In this document: positions 9,501 to 15,273 of the stretch, piece by piece
How the letters are laid out: each line of letters starts with the position of its first letter
Numbering within the stretch: position 1 is the first letter of the stretch
Source: a virus
IMG/VR virus record: IMGVR_UViG_3300006028_000019
Location: 1 to 38,740 of that record
Direction: 5' to 3' (one strand)
DNA: 38,740 nucleotides
Program-made: the position numbers and the translations under genes
The notes under the pieces: model-generated
What the model was told of the DNA's origin: nothing
Database searches by the model: none
The model's input: only the letters and a program-made list of their open reading frames with translations

Positions 9501-9712
9501 AAGTCGCGACCGGCACGGCAATCCCGACCTCTTCGAACTCGATATCGACCAGCGGCGTTTCAATCTCTTCCGGGACCGCGATCCACTCGACAACGGTCAC
9601 CGACTTCACGTCGACATCGGTTGCCGCCAACGACATCATGGTGATGGACATCACCGCCGTGACCTCAGCCACCATCGTGAACGGAGCGCTTCAATGCGAC
9701 GAATCGCAATAG
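6584..9712 (+). CDS. Secreted-type tail fibre with glycoside-hydrolase-like domain
   Basis: A 1042-residue protein. Residues 1-23 form a Sec-type signal peptide (KR, a long hydrophobic run, then VRGQ), which is unusual for a phage fibre. Residues about 25-450 resemble a clan GH-A TIM-barrel glycosidase: 'YETANEPD' holds a candidate acid/base Glu166, and 'LYDTEGGY' a candidate nucleophile Glu317. Residues about 485-585 form a fibre module shared with the protein at 33093. Residues 591-920 are three near-identical 110-residue repeats. The C-terminus (about 930-1042) is a beta-rich module of the kind that ends tail fibres. ATG 6584 is chosen because it overlaps the previous stop and starts the signal peptide. 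It probably binds or degrades a surface polysaccharide; the enzyme activity is inferred from motifs only. Confidence 0.72.
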   Translation: MKRLLNSVLFFAVVLLLCCFVRGQTTIPVTYFGVDPNNTSSLPTVTYGCARGWDLAGLEWVFINTSAGVYDFTSLDSTLANLKSGGISCVQLVLGSRTPSFASSNPSDSSCNYGNGQCDPPSDLNSNGTGTNLFFRNEVAALTTHVNAAGYTTTHAAVKIYETANEPDFPKFFTGSYDQLRRMEIDAVCIIKGVAASGATTNPYTGESCATVRSTVTSVTLTGAVDPTALVAMPSYHAPPVPLAKGQAFLYCTGARAGDSSCTHGSAGADWTDLINFHLKWGDQYPASFESTADSWVAAVNGILASAELAKPLYDTEGGYSGTGWTGPYTDADMQASYIARDYLYAWSKGLREEVWYNFRGGGIGLGSSTSTAATANAAYTQVESWMAGNTLTTACSHSGSIYSCIFTTPGGVLELAVWDNSKTCAAGSCGTTIYPYPSGYTQYKTLADGTTHNLIGGTVQIGIKPILLLNLTGGGGGGFVTPVPYINLDTQTKGSRLPFFGVDSGAANAYVITTIAPLGPALKTGSKFIFIATHANTAASTLVVDGLSAITIKKNVSAALTGGEIPLNGVVDVTYDGTNFQMQGFGLVSCSQMPALTGDVTSSAGSCTTTLANIPDGATMAGKIVATNIAAPATPASGKNNLYSDSTDKRFHDKNDAGTVGTTAVAKTAGTHKWFSAMSAAGVFTDTQPDFSDLTGSVLCSLLPALTGDVTSSAGSCATTNVNLPDGVTQAGKLVATNIAAPATPASGKDNLFVDSTDKRFHDKNDAGTIGTTAVAKTAGTHKWFSAMSAAGVFTDTQPDFSDLTGSVLCSLLPALTGDVTSSAGSCATTNVNLPDGVTQAGKIVATNVAAPSTPSSGKDNLFVDSTDKRFHDKNDAGTIGTTAVAKTAATHKFFNVLSAAGVFTDTQPDWSDLTGKPTIPRAIPFTIYNSAGLASGTTSASYDIVTVPFACTISAYNLAIDAGTITVKFWKVATGTAIPTSSNSISTSGVSISSGTAIHSTTVTDFTSTSVAANDIMVMDITAVTSATIVNGALQCDESQ
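8354..9343 (+). repeat. Three tandem 330-bp repeats within the fibre gene
   Basis: Units begin at 8354, 8684 and 9014, each exactly 330 bp (110 codons). They encode a repeat running from 'C-S-x-x-PALTGDVTSSAGSC' to 'VFTDTQPDFSDLTGSV'. The junction between units 1 and 2 and the junction between units 2 and 3 are almost identical at the DNA level (GCGATCTCACCGGCTCAGTG in both). This points to recent duplication. Such arrays can change in number by recombination and so change fibre length. Confidence 0.9.
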
Positions 9713-10911
9713 CCCTCTTTTTTGTTGCTCTCTGCGCGTCGGGGCGCGTATGGGCGACGGCCTGCCCCACAGGATATGCCTACACCGCGACCATCACGGT
9801 CAAGCACAATGCCAGCCTCAGTGCGGACGTCACCAATTGGCCGGAACTATTCACCTGCGGAAACACAGTCTGCAAAAGCACGGGAAATACTGGGCAGGTA
9901 ACGGATGCGGGCGCGAAAGACGTTGTGTTCTGCACGGCCAGCACGGGCGGAACGGTGCTTACCTATGAACTCGTGCCTAATAGCTACTCGGCCACGGCGG
10001 GCACGGCGGAGTGGTGGATCAAGCTGCCCATCATCTCGAAGACGACCGACCAGACGATTTACGCCATGATCGGCAAATCAAGCCCCACGGACTTCTCCTG
10101 CAATCTGGCGGGTTCGGCATCCTGCGGAACAACGCTCTTTCCAGGAGGATTGCTGCGATACCACTGGGGCTATGACAACGGCTCGACCAGCGCTCTGAGC
10201 ACGGTAGATTCCATCGGCAACGCACCCTCCCCAACCAACACCGGCATCATAAAACTCGACAACACGACCTTTCCCCCAGTCTACGAAGAGTCCGGGAACA
10301 ACAACACGAGCACCAATCATTTCGATACGGGCTATGCGCCGAACTCCGCCATCATCGGAAACTTCTCCGTCGAATTTTGGGAATCGAGCAACGATACCGC
10401 TACCAGCCAAGGACTGATGGGCAACCGCTCCTCTGGCCCGCTCAACGGCTTTCAAGTAGAAAGCATCAGCGGCAGCCCTTGCGGGACGCCTTTTGCCATT
10501 GGCGGCGCAATCTTTACCGGAGCGACCAACTACAAAGGCACCTGCACTACCACCAGCTATGGCGGTGGAGTATGGCACCACGTGGTGATGACTCATGTCG
10601 GCGGCAGCGCTGGGCTGCTGACCATTTACGTGGACGGAGCGGCGCAATCCACCGCCACTTACGAGAGCTCGGGGTCCCCTGTCAATCCAGGAGCCAGTAC
10701 CGGCGATTGGTACTATTTCGCGACCGGCACTTCGCTCACCGGGTGGGGGCACGGTTCACTCGATGAAACCGGCTTGTACAACGCAGTTCTCACAGCCGAC
10801 CAAGCCAAGGCCGACTACACATTTGAAAACAATCCCACCGCGCAGTACACGATCACTGCCACTGCCAACAGCAGCGCATCAGCCCGCCACGGAAGCCACC
10901 TGACGTTCTGA
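9694..10911 (+). CDS. Secreted DUF2341/LamG-like lectin protein
   Basis: A 405-residue protein overlapping the fibre gene by 19 bases. Residues 1-22 look like a cleavable signal peptide (MRRIAIALFFVALCASG, ending VWAT). Residues about 25-130 resemble DUF2341 ('DVVFCTASTGG', 'AEWWIKLPII', 'TIYAMIG'). Residues about 170-380 resemble a concanavalin-A/LamG jelly roll ('FSVEFWESS', 'VWHHVVMTH', 'LTIYVDG', 'SLDETGLYN'). These domains usually bind sugars. Position next to the fibre suggests a receptor-binding or surface protein. The signal peptide is hard to explain for an ordinary virion part. Cysteine pairs are frequent, which would fit export to an oxidising compartment. Confidence 0.7.
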   Translation: MRRIAIALFFVALCASGRVWATACPTGYAYTATITVKHNASLSADVTNWPELFTCGNTVCKSTGNTGQVTDAGAKDVVFCTASTGGTVLTYELVPNSYSATAGTAEWWIKLPIISKTTDQTIYAMIGKSSPTDFSCNLAGSASCGTTLFPGGLLRYHWGYDNGSTSALSTVDSIGNAPSPTNTGIIKLDNTTFPPVYEESGNNNTSTNHFDTGYAPNSAIIGNFSVEFWESSNDTATSQGLMGNRSSGPLNGFQVESISGSPCGTPFAIGGAIFTGATNYKGTCTTTSYGGGVWHHVVMTHVGGSAGLLTIYVDGAAQSTATYESSGSPVNPGASTGDWYYFATGTSLTGWGHGSLDETGLYNAVLTADQAKADYTFENNPTAQYTITATANSSASARHGSHLTF

Positions 10912-10922
10912 TCGCATCCTGA

Positions 10923-10938
10923 AGCAAATCTCCAATTG
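10923..10938 (+). repeat. Recurrent boundary motif, copy 1
   Basis: AGCAAATCTCCAATTG, the first of five copies of a motif with consensus AGYNAWTCTCCANTYG. It lies between the stop of the lectin gene (10911) and the following small gene, and is followed by a GC-rich inverted repeat (GCGCGG at 10941-10946 and CCGCGC at 10953-10958). Confidence 0.6.
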
Positions 10939-10962
10939 CCGCGCGGGCGGCGCCGCGCCACA

Positions 10963-11286
10963 GTGGAGGGCGTGGATCTCCACGAAAATCCTGATCGCAG
11001 TTCGCAGTACACAGACGCCACGCCGGCGAAGCTGCGCGATCAGCTGAATGAAAACTGGAAGCAGCTGCGCATCTTCGGCCGCACCGTAGCCGATCGCGAT
11101 CGCGTCATCGATCAGTTGCACACGTCGCTCGAAGAGCGCGATATCGTGATCGACCGCCTGAAGAACCGGTTACGCTTCGCCGGCGTGCGCATCGCCGTGC
11201 TCTATGCCCTGGTCGGCGGCATCGCCGGCGAGGGCGCCAAAGTAATTTTCAAGGCCATCCTGCTGCACTGGATCCGCCACGCATGA
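10963..11286 (+). CDS. Small coiled-coil protein with one membrane segment
   Basis: About 107 residues. The middle (residues about 20-65, 'LRDQLNENWKQLRIFGRT' and then 'DRVIDQLHTSLEERD') looks like a charged coiled coil. A hydrophobic segment near the C-terminus (VRIAVLYALVGGIAGEG) could cross the membrane once. The start is uncertain: GTG 10963 is used here, and TTG 10936 in the same frame is an alternative. It overlaps the next gene by four bases (ATGA) and lies in the lysis region. It could be a lysis accessory or spanin-like protein, but no family was recognised. Confidence 0.5.
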   Translation: MEGVDLHENPDRSSQYTDATPAKLRDQLNENWKQLRIFGRTVADRDRVIDQLHTSLEERDIVIDRLKNRLRFAGVRIAVLYALVGGIAGEGAKVIFKAILLHWIRHA

Positions 11287-11546
11287 TCGGACTCTCCTCA
11301 TCGCAGTTGCGTGCTTCCGCCCAGGCTGGCGATCCCTGGCAAACCGGCTATCGCATCTACGTCCTGATCTGCCGCGAATTCCGTTTCGCTTCCCTTCCCT
11401 TCGACGACTGGAAGCAACACGTCATAGCCCTCGGTAATTCAGTGAAAGGGCAGAACGGACAAGGCTTTCCGCTGACAATGACGAGCTCGAGCGGACGTCG
11501 CCGGCGCCGCGGCCGCAACCTGAAAGCTATTGAGGTTTCGGCATGA
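11283..11546 (+). CDS. Small basic phage protein, unknown function
   Basis: An 87-residue protein whose ATG overlaps the stop of the upstream gene and whose stop overlaps the next ATG. It is helical at the start (SSSQLRASAQAGDPW) and ends in a strongly basic tail (GRRRRRGRN). No family was recognised. The tight ATGA overlaps on both sides make it a genuine member of this lysis-region operon. Confidence 0.55.
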   Translation: MIGLSSSQLRASAQAGDPWQTGYRIYVLICREFRFASLPFDDWKQHVIALGNSVKGQNGQGFPLTMTSSSGRRRRRGRNLKAIEVSA

Positions 11547-11974
11547 GACTCGATGTCTATCGCCTCAACGAAACCGATCGCTCCATCCTGGGCCGGCTTA
11601 CTATCGAGGGCCAGCAATTCTGTTTTACGCTCGAGCCCTCGCGCTTTCATCCGGTGCATGCTGGCCATCCCTGCATTCCTTGTGGAGTGTTTAAGGTGAA
11701 GCTCTCAATGAGTCCGCACTTCGGCTACGTCACCCCGGAGGTTCTCGGTGTTCCTGGCCGGTCAGCCATTCGCATGCACAAAGGGAACAAACCGGAGGAC
11801 TCGCTGGGCTGCACGCTCGTCGGCGAAAGCCACGGACCGGCACCCGACTGGGTGAGTCAGAGCAAAGAAGCTTTTAGTCGTCTGATGGACCTTTGCACCG
11901 CAGCCGAAGAGCGTGGCGAAGACATCGCTGTGGAGTATCACGATCTGCCACAGCAGGGGGTGCAGCCTGCCTAA
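11543..11974 (+). CDS. DUF5675 family protein, possible lysis enzyme
   Basis: A 143-residue protein with 'FCFTLEPSR', 'IPCGVFKVKLSMSPHFG', 'VLGVPGRSAIRMHKGN' and 'DSLGCTLVG'. This order of strands, with conserved His and Cys in 'RMHKGN...GCTLVG', is typical of DUF5675. Proteins with this domain are often found beside holins in phages and have been suggested to act on peptidoglycan; the pattern recalls L,D-transpeptidase-like folds. No other lysozyme-like gene is visible in the window, so this is the best endolysin candidate, by inference. It is coupled to the previous gene by ATGA. Confidence 0.7.
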   Translation: MRLDVYRLNETDRSILGRLTIEGQQFCFTLEPSRFHPVHAGHPCIPCGVFKVKLSMSPHFGYVTPEVLGVPGRSAIRMHKGNKPEDSLGCTLVGESHGPAPDWVSQSKEAFSRLMDLCTAAEERGEDIAVEYHDLPQQGVQPA

Positions 11975-12141
11975 GCCGCAGGCAAAGGCTTCGGTGCCGG
12001 CGGAGTGATCCGGTCCAGCACTTCGCAGATTTCTTCGACCCGCTCCGTTAGCACTTCGGGGTCGTCCTCCTGGCTGGCCGCCAGGCAGAGGATTCGGAGC
12101 CGTTTTTGCAAGTCTTTATCGCGGGCGATCATGCCCCACAT
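11971..12141 (-). CDS. Small antisense-oriented protein, unknown
   Basis: Between the DUF5675 gene and the holin, the minus strand carries a 56-residue frame: ATG at 12141-12139, stop TAG at 11973-11971. It would encode a helical, charged protein (ARDKDLQKRLRILCLAASQ, then EEICEVLDRI) with a Pro-rich tail. An internal Met at residue 4 is an alternative start. No convincing ribosome-binding site is seen upstream, so support comes only from the sensible amino-acid pattern and from the fact that it fills an otherwise empty gap. It could be spurious. Confidence 0.38.
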   Translation of the reverse strand: MWGMIARDKDLQKRLRILCLAASQEDDPEVLTERVEEICEVLDRITPPAPKPLPAA

Positions 12142-12201
12142 TTTAGCGCGGTAGGAGCAACTTCGGATTCTGGCGGGGTAGGTAGAAAAGGAAACAACGT
12201 T

Positions 12202-12705
12202 ATGGGAATCTCAATTCAGGATGTGCTCGGCTCTTCCCTGCTGGACAGTGTGAAGGGTCTCATTTCGCAGTTCCACATGTCGCCCGAGGACAAGGCGAAG
12301 CTGCAGGCGCAACTCGACGCCCAAAAAGATCAGTTCACGGCCGCCGAGAATGACTATAACTCCAAGCTCAACGACATCGCCGGCCAGAACATCCGCGCCG
12401 AGGAAACGTCAGGCGACAATTACACGCGCCGCGCCCGCCCTAGCGTGATCTGGATTGGGCTGGCCGTCATCGTTTGGAACTATTGCCTGATGAACCTACT
12501 CGGGCACACGCGGTGGTTTGCCGGGGCCGTGCCGTGGGAGTTGCCCAGCTACTTCTGGGATACCTGGGGCATCATCTGCACTGGCTACGTTTTCAATCGC
12601 ACGGCGGAAAAGATCATGGCCATGCCGGGCGAGAGCTCGATCAAGTTGCCGTTCGGAATTCAGGTGGCTCAGAAGTCGGCACCCGAGGCGACCGCGGCTC
12701 AATAG
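12202..12705 (+). CDS. Holin of the 3TM family
   Basis: A 167-residue protein starting at ATG 12202, with AAAAGGAAA about seven bases upstream. It has an amphipathic, charged N-terminal helix region (SPEDKAKLQAQLDAQKDQF), then 'YTRRARPSVIWIGLAVIVWNY', followed by further hydrophobic segments with a Trp-rich loop. This layout, including the 'R(A)RPxxxW' entry to the first membrane segment, is typical of the 3TM holin family (PF11351). Holins open the inner membrane to time lysis. Its position after DUF5675 fits a lysis cassette. Confidence 0.75.
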   Translation: MGISIQDVLGSSLLDSVKGLISQFHMSPEDKAKLQAQLDAQKDQFTAAENDYNSKLNDIAGQNIRAEETSGDNYTRRARPSVIWIGLAVIVWNYCLMNLLGHTRWFAGAVPWELPSYFWDTWGIICTGYVFNRTAEKIMAMPGESSIKLPFGIQVAQKSAPEATAAQ

Positions 12706-12744
12706 CTTCTAGATGTAGGTTGCAGGATGAGAGGAAGGAATCTA

Positions 12745-12942
12745 ATGAATTCAGGACTTGCAGCGTTTTCTATCGTTGCCGCGTTCGCTGCGGGCGTCGC
12801 GGTGCACAAGTACGTCATCAGCGAAGCCGAGAGAATCAAATCACACGTCACGAACGCCGTGATGAGTGGCGTGCTCTCCAGCGAGACGCGGATCCGCGCC
12901 GACGTTGCCGCCGTGCTCAACAGACTCGCGAGCAAGGTCTAG
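12745..12942 (+). CDS. Small single-pass membrane protein
   Basis: A 65-residue protein. ATG 12745 is preferred over ATG 12727 because GAGGAAGG lies just upstream of it. Residues about 5-22 are hydrophobic (LAAFSIVAAFAAGVAVH) and the rest is an amphipathic helix with Glu/Arg. It follows the holin and could be a lysis accessory, but no family was recognised. Its TAG stop (12940-12942) lies inside the left copy of a 17-bp repeat. Confidence 0.55.
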   Translation: MNSGLAAFSIVAAFAAGVAVHKYVISEAERIKSHVTNAVMSGVLSSETRIRADVAAVLNRLASKV

Positions 12943-12954
12943 CCTGTACAGGCT
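12938..12954. repeat. 17-bp boundary repeat with 14-bp palindrome, left copy
   Basis: TCTAGCCTGTACAGGCT. The last 14 bases form a perfect palindrome (AGCCTGTACAGGCT). The repeat provides the stop codon of the + strand gene (TAG at 12940-12942) and overlaps the stop codon of the minus-strand gene (TAG on the minus strand at 12955-12953). An identical copy lies at 13361-13377. Confidence 0.85.
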
Positions 12955-13360
12955 AACTCGCCAGTTTGGTGTCGTCGCTGTAGGGCGCTCGCAAACTCTG
13001 TGTGGTCAGCGTTTCGTCTGGTTTTGAGCCGGGCATGAGGCGTGGGCGCGCTGGTGGATTGTGTTTCTGCTCGTGAGCGACCGCGGTGAGCTGCGGAGTT
13101 TTTTCGGATAATTCCACGCAGCCCTCATAAACATCTTCGTTGAAGGCTCCGCTTTGGGGGGCCGGGCCAAAGGCGATGGAGATGCTACACGGCATACAGA
13201 GCACCCGGCGGCGCGCACTGGCGCGGGTCATCGGTCGAACTCCGGTGGTTCGCAGCACGGTGTAGGCGATCGTGGCAGGTTCGCCAGTCTCGTTGATATT
13301 TTCGGCGGTTTTGAGGGCGCGGCCACAGCGCACACAGGGTTCGATCTTCATGATTTGCAT
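12953..13360 (-). CDS. Zinc-ribbon protein on the opposite strand, in a repeat-bounded cassette
   Basis: A 135-residue protein read leftward, with two Cys pairs (C9-x2-C12 in 'CVRCGRALK' and C56-x2-C59 in 'CMPCSISIAFG') that would bind one zinc. The C-terminal third is polar and Pro-rich. It is the longest gene here that runs against the rest of the genome. It is exactly bounded by two identical copies of a 17-bp palindromic repeat: one overlaps its stop codon, and the other lies immediately before its start codon, across the expected ribosome-binding region. This suggests self-regulation or a cassette-type insertion. Its function is unknown; DNA binding would be a guess. Confidence 0.65.
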   Translation of the reverse strand: MQIMKIEPCVRCGRALKTAENINETGEPATIAYTVLRTTGVRPMTRASARRRVLCMPCSISIAFGPAPQSGAFNEDVYEGCVELSEKTPQLTAVAHEQKHNPPARPRLMPGSKPDETLTTQSLRAPYSDDTKLAS

Positions 13361-13377
13361 TCTAGCCTGTACAGGCT
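13361..13377. repeat. 17-bp boundary repeat with 14-bp palindrome, right copy
   Basis: TCTAGCCTGTACAGGCT again, identical to 12938-12954 and in the same orientation, directly before the start codon of the minus-strand gene. As a palindrome it could be an operator. As a direct repeat it could be the footprint of cassette insertion. Confidence 0.85.
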
Positions 13378-13395
13378 GAGTGGGGAACCTTCTCA

Positions 13396-13422
13396 GTCAA
13401 CGCTGTCAATACCGTCAACACC
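13396..13422. repeat. Three 9-bp repeats in intergenic DNA
   Basis: GTCAACGCT, GTCAATACC and GTCAACACC follow each other with a 9-bp period. On the minus strand they read as three TTGAC elements, each resembling a -35 box, upstream of the minus-strand gene. They could be binding sites of a regulator or the remains of promoter duplication. The rest of 13378-13524 shows nothing else clear. Confidence 0.5.
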
Positions 13423-13524
13423 TTCACGAGCGCGGTTACTTTCGTTCGCTTTCGACGCGGTTTTCTGCGCGTGTGGGCAGAGCAGGGAATCTAAACTCGA
13501 AGCTGCAAATGAAAGAGAACCGCA

Positions 13525-13752
13525 ATGCCCGCCATACGCGCACAACTTGCGAAGAAGCCGGCGCCCGCGCGCTGCTACAACCGCGATCACTCGGCGGCCG
13601 CGCCGAAATCTGCGCCTTACACGGATGAGCAAATCGATCGCTTCGTGCTCCGCATCGCCGCCGCCCTTACTGGGCAACTGGCCTTCGCTCAGATGTCTGC
13701 CCGCATCGATGAGCTGCTGAGTGCGGCCAAGCTCCTTCCGCCTACCCACTGA
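13525..13752 (+). CDS. Small phage protein, unknown function
   Basis: A 75-residue protein with a Lys/Pro/Ala-rich N-terminus and a helical C-terminal half (YTDEQIDRFVLRIAAALTG, then ARIDELLSAAK). No family was recognised. ATG 13525 has only a weak AGAGAA upstream. A second frame starting at ATG 13509 covers part of the same DNA but gives a less natural protein, so it is not called. Confidence 0.5.
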   Translation: MPAIRAQLAKKPAPARCYNRDHSAAAPKSAPYTDEQIDRFVLRIAAALTGQLAFAQMSARIDELLSAAKLLPPTH

Positions 13753-13754
13753 CG

Positions 13755-13770
13755 AGCGAATCTCCAGTCG
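13755..13770 (+). repeat. Recurrent boundary motif, copy 2
   Basis: AGCGAATCTCCAGTCG, directly after the stop of the gene ending at 13752. It is one of five copies in the window, all in the same orientation and all between genes. Confidence 0.55.
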
Positions 13771-13789
13771 TCAGAGGGGCATTCTGCTG

Positions 13790-13811
13790 TTTCAATTCAC
13801 CTGAATTGAAA
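13790..13811. promoter_or_regulatory. Perfect inverted repeat, possible operator
   Basis: Arms TTTCAATTCA (13790-13799) and TGAATTGAAA (13802-13811) are perfect reverse complements around CC. The right arm contains TTGAAA, which could be a -35 element, with a weak -10 (GAAATT at 13829). A dimeric repressor site controlling the recombinase operon is likely. It is not followed by a T-run on either strand, so a terminator is less likely. Confidence 0.5.
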
Positions 13812-13856
13812 AAGGGTATTTTTGTCGGGAAATTGTACTGATGAGTAAACAGGGAA

Positions 13857-14228
13857 ATGAAGAAAACGGAAAAGTGGAAGCCCGAGATCGAACGTGCCTG
13901 GGTCACCTGGGCGACTATCGGCTTCGCGCACACAATCTATGTTCTGTACGTTCCTAACCATCAATCACCCGTCGGCATTGTGTGGGGGTGGGGTCGCGGC
14001 GACCGTTTTGAAACCGCCGGCTCTTTTGTTCCGGTCTGGGCCAGGCGGTTTGGCGTCAGATCCAAAATTAACGAGACAATTTTCCAGCACTTCAAGTCGA
14101 TCAGCACCCTCCATGGTTCGAAAGAGGGGGGAGCAGCCTTTCTCAAGGCTCGGGGCTACAAGAGGAACGAGGATCTAGACCTGTTCTATCTGCGGCGTCC
14201 CAGGAGAAAACGAGTGCGCCGCGCATGA
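13857..14228 (+). CDS. Phage protein coupled to the recombinase, unknown function
   Basis: A 123-residue protein. Its start has a close AGGGA. It has an aromatic-rich first half ('RAWVTWATIGFAHTIYVLY', 'GIVWGWGRGDRF') and a very basic C-terminus (RRPRRKRVRRA). No family was recognised. It overlaps the serine recombinase gene by four bases (ATGA), so the two are probably co-translated. An accessory role in recombination is possible but is inferred only from position. Confidence 0.6.
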   Translation: MKKTEKWKPEIERAWVTWATIGFAHTIYVLYVPNHQSPVGIVWGWGRGDRFETAGSFVPVWARRFGVRSKINETIFQHFKSISTLHGSKEGGAAFLKARGYKRNEDLDLFYLRRPRRKRVRRA

Positions 14229-14821
14229 ACCAGGTCGCACTCTATGCGCGCGTCTCGAAGGATATCTGCCGCACCTGTGGCAGGGCCGAGGCAACGCACG
14301 ACGAAACCACGGGCCACGAGTTCAAAGGTCAGGATCCCGAGGCGCAGCTCCAACCGCTGCGCGAGATGTGCCGTATGCGCGGATGGACGATCGTGCGGGA
14401 ATATGTCGACCAGGGCTGGAGCGGCGCCTCGGAGTCGCGACCGGCCTTCGACGAGCTGATGGCGGCGATCGAGTCGACGGATCTCAAGAAACCTGAGACG
14501 CGGAAATTTGACGGTGTCGTCGTTTGGAAGTTTGACCGGTTCTTTCGATCGACGAAGCACATGCTGCGCGTGCTCGATATGCTCGAGGCCAGGCGCCTCG
14601 AGTTCGTTTCACTGACGGAGTCGATCGACACGTCGTCGCCGATCGGCCGGCTCCTGTTCACCATCCTGGCAGCCATCGCGGAATTTGAGCGCAACCTGAT
14701 CGCCGAGCGGATCCGCAACGGCATGAAGAAACTGGGCGCGAAAAAACCGGGACCAAAGATCGGAGAGCGCGGTCCGTCGCGCTCAACCCTGTGGCGCCTC
14801 TCTAAACGCGCCCGCACCTAG
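14225..14821 (+). CDS. Serine recombinase (resolvase/invertase type) with zinc-like insertion
   Basis: A 198-residue protein with the resolvase N-terminal pattern: Tyr7-Ala-Arg9-Val-Ser11 (catalytic serine), 'QDPEAQLQPLREMC', 'VVWKFDRFFRS' and 'AAIAEFERNLIAERI'. It cuts and rejoins DNA and is the most likely factor for lysogeny or gene inversion. Two features are odd. An insertion of about 20 residues follows Ser11 and holds Cys15-x2-Cys18, His25 and His31, a likely zinc site next to the active centre. The C-terminus is short: after 'RNGMKKLG' only the last helix of the usual helix-turn-helix remains (SRSTLWRLSKR). It is not a large serine integrase, so its partner site and direction are unclear. 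Confidence 0.82.
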   Translation: MNQVALYARVSKDICRTCGRAEATHDETTGHEFKGQDPEAQLQPLREMCRMRGWTIVREYVDQGWSGASESRPAFDELMAAIESTDLKKPETRKFDGVVVWKFDRFFRSTKHMLRVLDMLEARRLEFVSLTESIDTSSPIGRLLFTILAAIAEFERNLIAERIRNGMKKLGAKKPGPKIGERGPSRSTLWRLSKRART

Positions 14822-14916
14822 ATTCTGACCAGACATCAGAAGCGTCAGATCGTCTTGCTCGCCTTTGGGAACCAGCGAAGGCACGGTTTTTGCACAGCCG
14901 AACTTGAATTTCTCTG

Positions 14917-14946
14917 TTGACTTGCGAAGCTGTAACGGTTACCGTT
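14917..14946 (+). promoter_or_regulatory. Likely promoter with operator, next gene nearly leaderless
   Basis: TTGACT at 14917-14922 and TACCGT at 14940-14945 are separated by 17 bp. The -10 is covered by an inverted repeat, AACGGT-T-ACCGTT (14934-14946). Transcription would start about 14952, one base before ATG 14953, so the mRNA would have almost no leader; no ribosome-binding site is visible. Confidence 0.5.
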
Positions 14947-14952
14947 GTACGC

Positions 14953-15273
14953 ATGTTATCCAAGAGAGTTTGTCCCCTCACTGAATGCGGCGCCAAGTTC
15001 GAAACCGATAATCCCCGCAAAGAGTTTTGCTCCCCGGAGCATTCGAAGATCGGGCGCGTGCGGCGCTGGCGCGCCAAGCACCGCAAAAAGGGCGGCGGAG
15101 GCGGCGGAGGCGGCAACGGCGGCGGCAACGCGCCCACTCTCTTCGACACGATCACGCCTGAAGACTCCCGCGCGATCTATGTACCTGATACCTGTTATCG
15201 GACACCGGAACAGGAGCCGACCCGCAAGCCTGCCAAGGGCGTCAGCCAACCCTCGAAGAAGGCGGCGGCATGA
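14953..15273 (+). CDS. Zinc-finger protein with glycine-rich linker
   Basis: A 106-residue protein starting at ATG 14953. Cys and His near the start ('CPLTECGAKF' and 'FCSPEH') resemble an FCS-type or resolvase-associated zinc finger, followed by a basic stretch (RVRRWRAKHRKK). A run of eight glycines with more Gly/Asn leads to a flexible C-terminus. The basic finger suggests nucleic-acid binding. It is the first gene after the recombinase and follows a probable promoter-operator, so it may be an early regulator. It overlaps the next gene by four bases. Confidence 0.6.
   Translation: MLSKRVCPLTECGAKFETDNPRKEFCSPEHSKIGRVRRWRAKHRKKGGGGGGGGNGGGNAPTLFDTITPEDSRAIYVPDTCYRTPEQEPTRKPAKGVSQPSKKAAA

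Noticed and set aside
12953-13360. The 17-bp repeats as attL/attR of a whole prophage
   Set aside because: They enclose only one small gene of 0.4 kb, and phage genes lie on both outer sides.
13154-13720. A 188-residue + strand frame across the cassette gene
   Set aside because: It crosses the palindrome, the intergenic repeats and another gene; its composition is Arg/Ser/Ala-rich and it lacks a ribosome-binding site.
13790-13811. Inverted repeat read as a terminator for the gene ending at 13752
   Set aside because: The stem is AT-rich with a very short loop, and no T-run follows on either strand; an operator explains it better.
15095-15130. GGCGGC-type simple repeat as a possible regulatory tract
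   Set aside because: It is explained by the glycine-rich linker of the zinc-finger protein.
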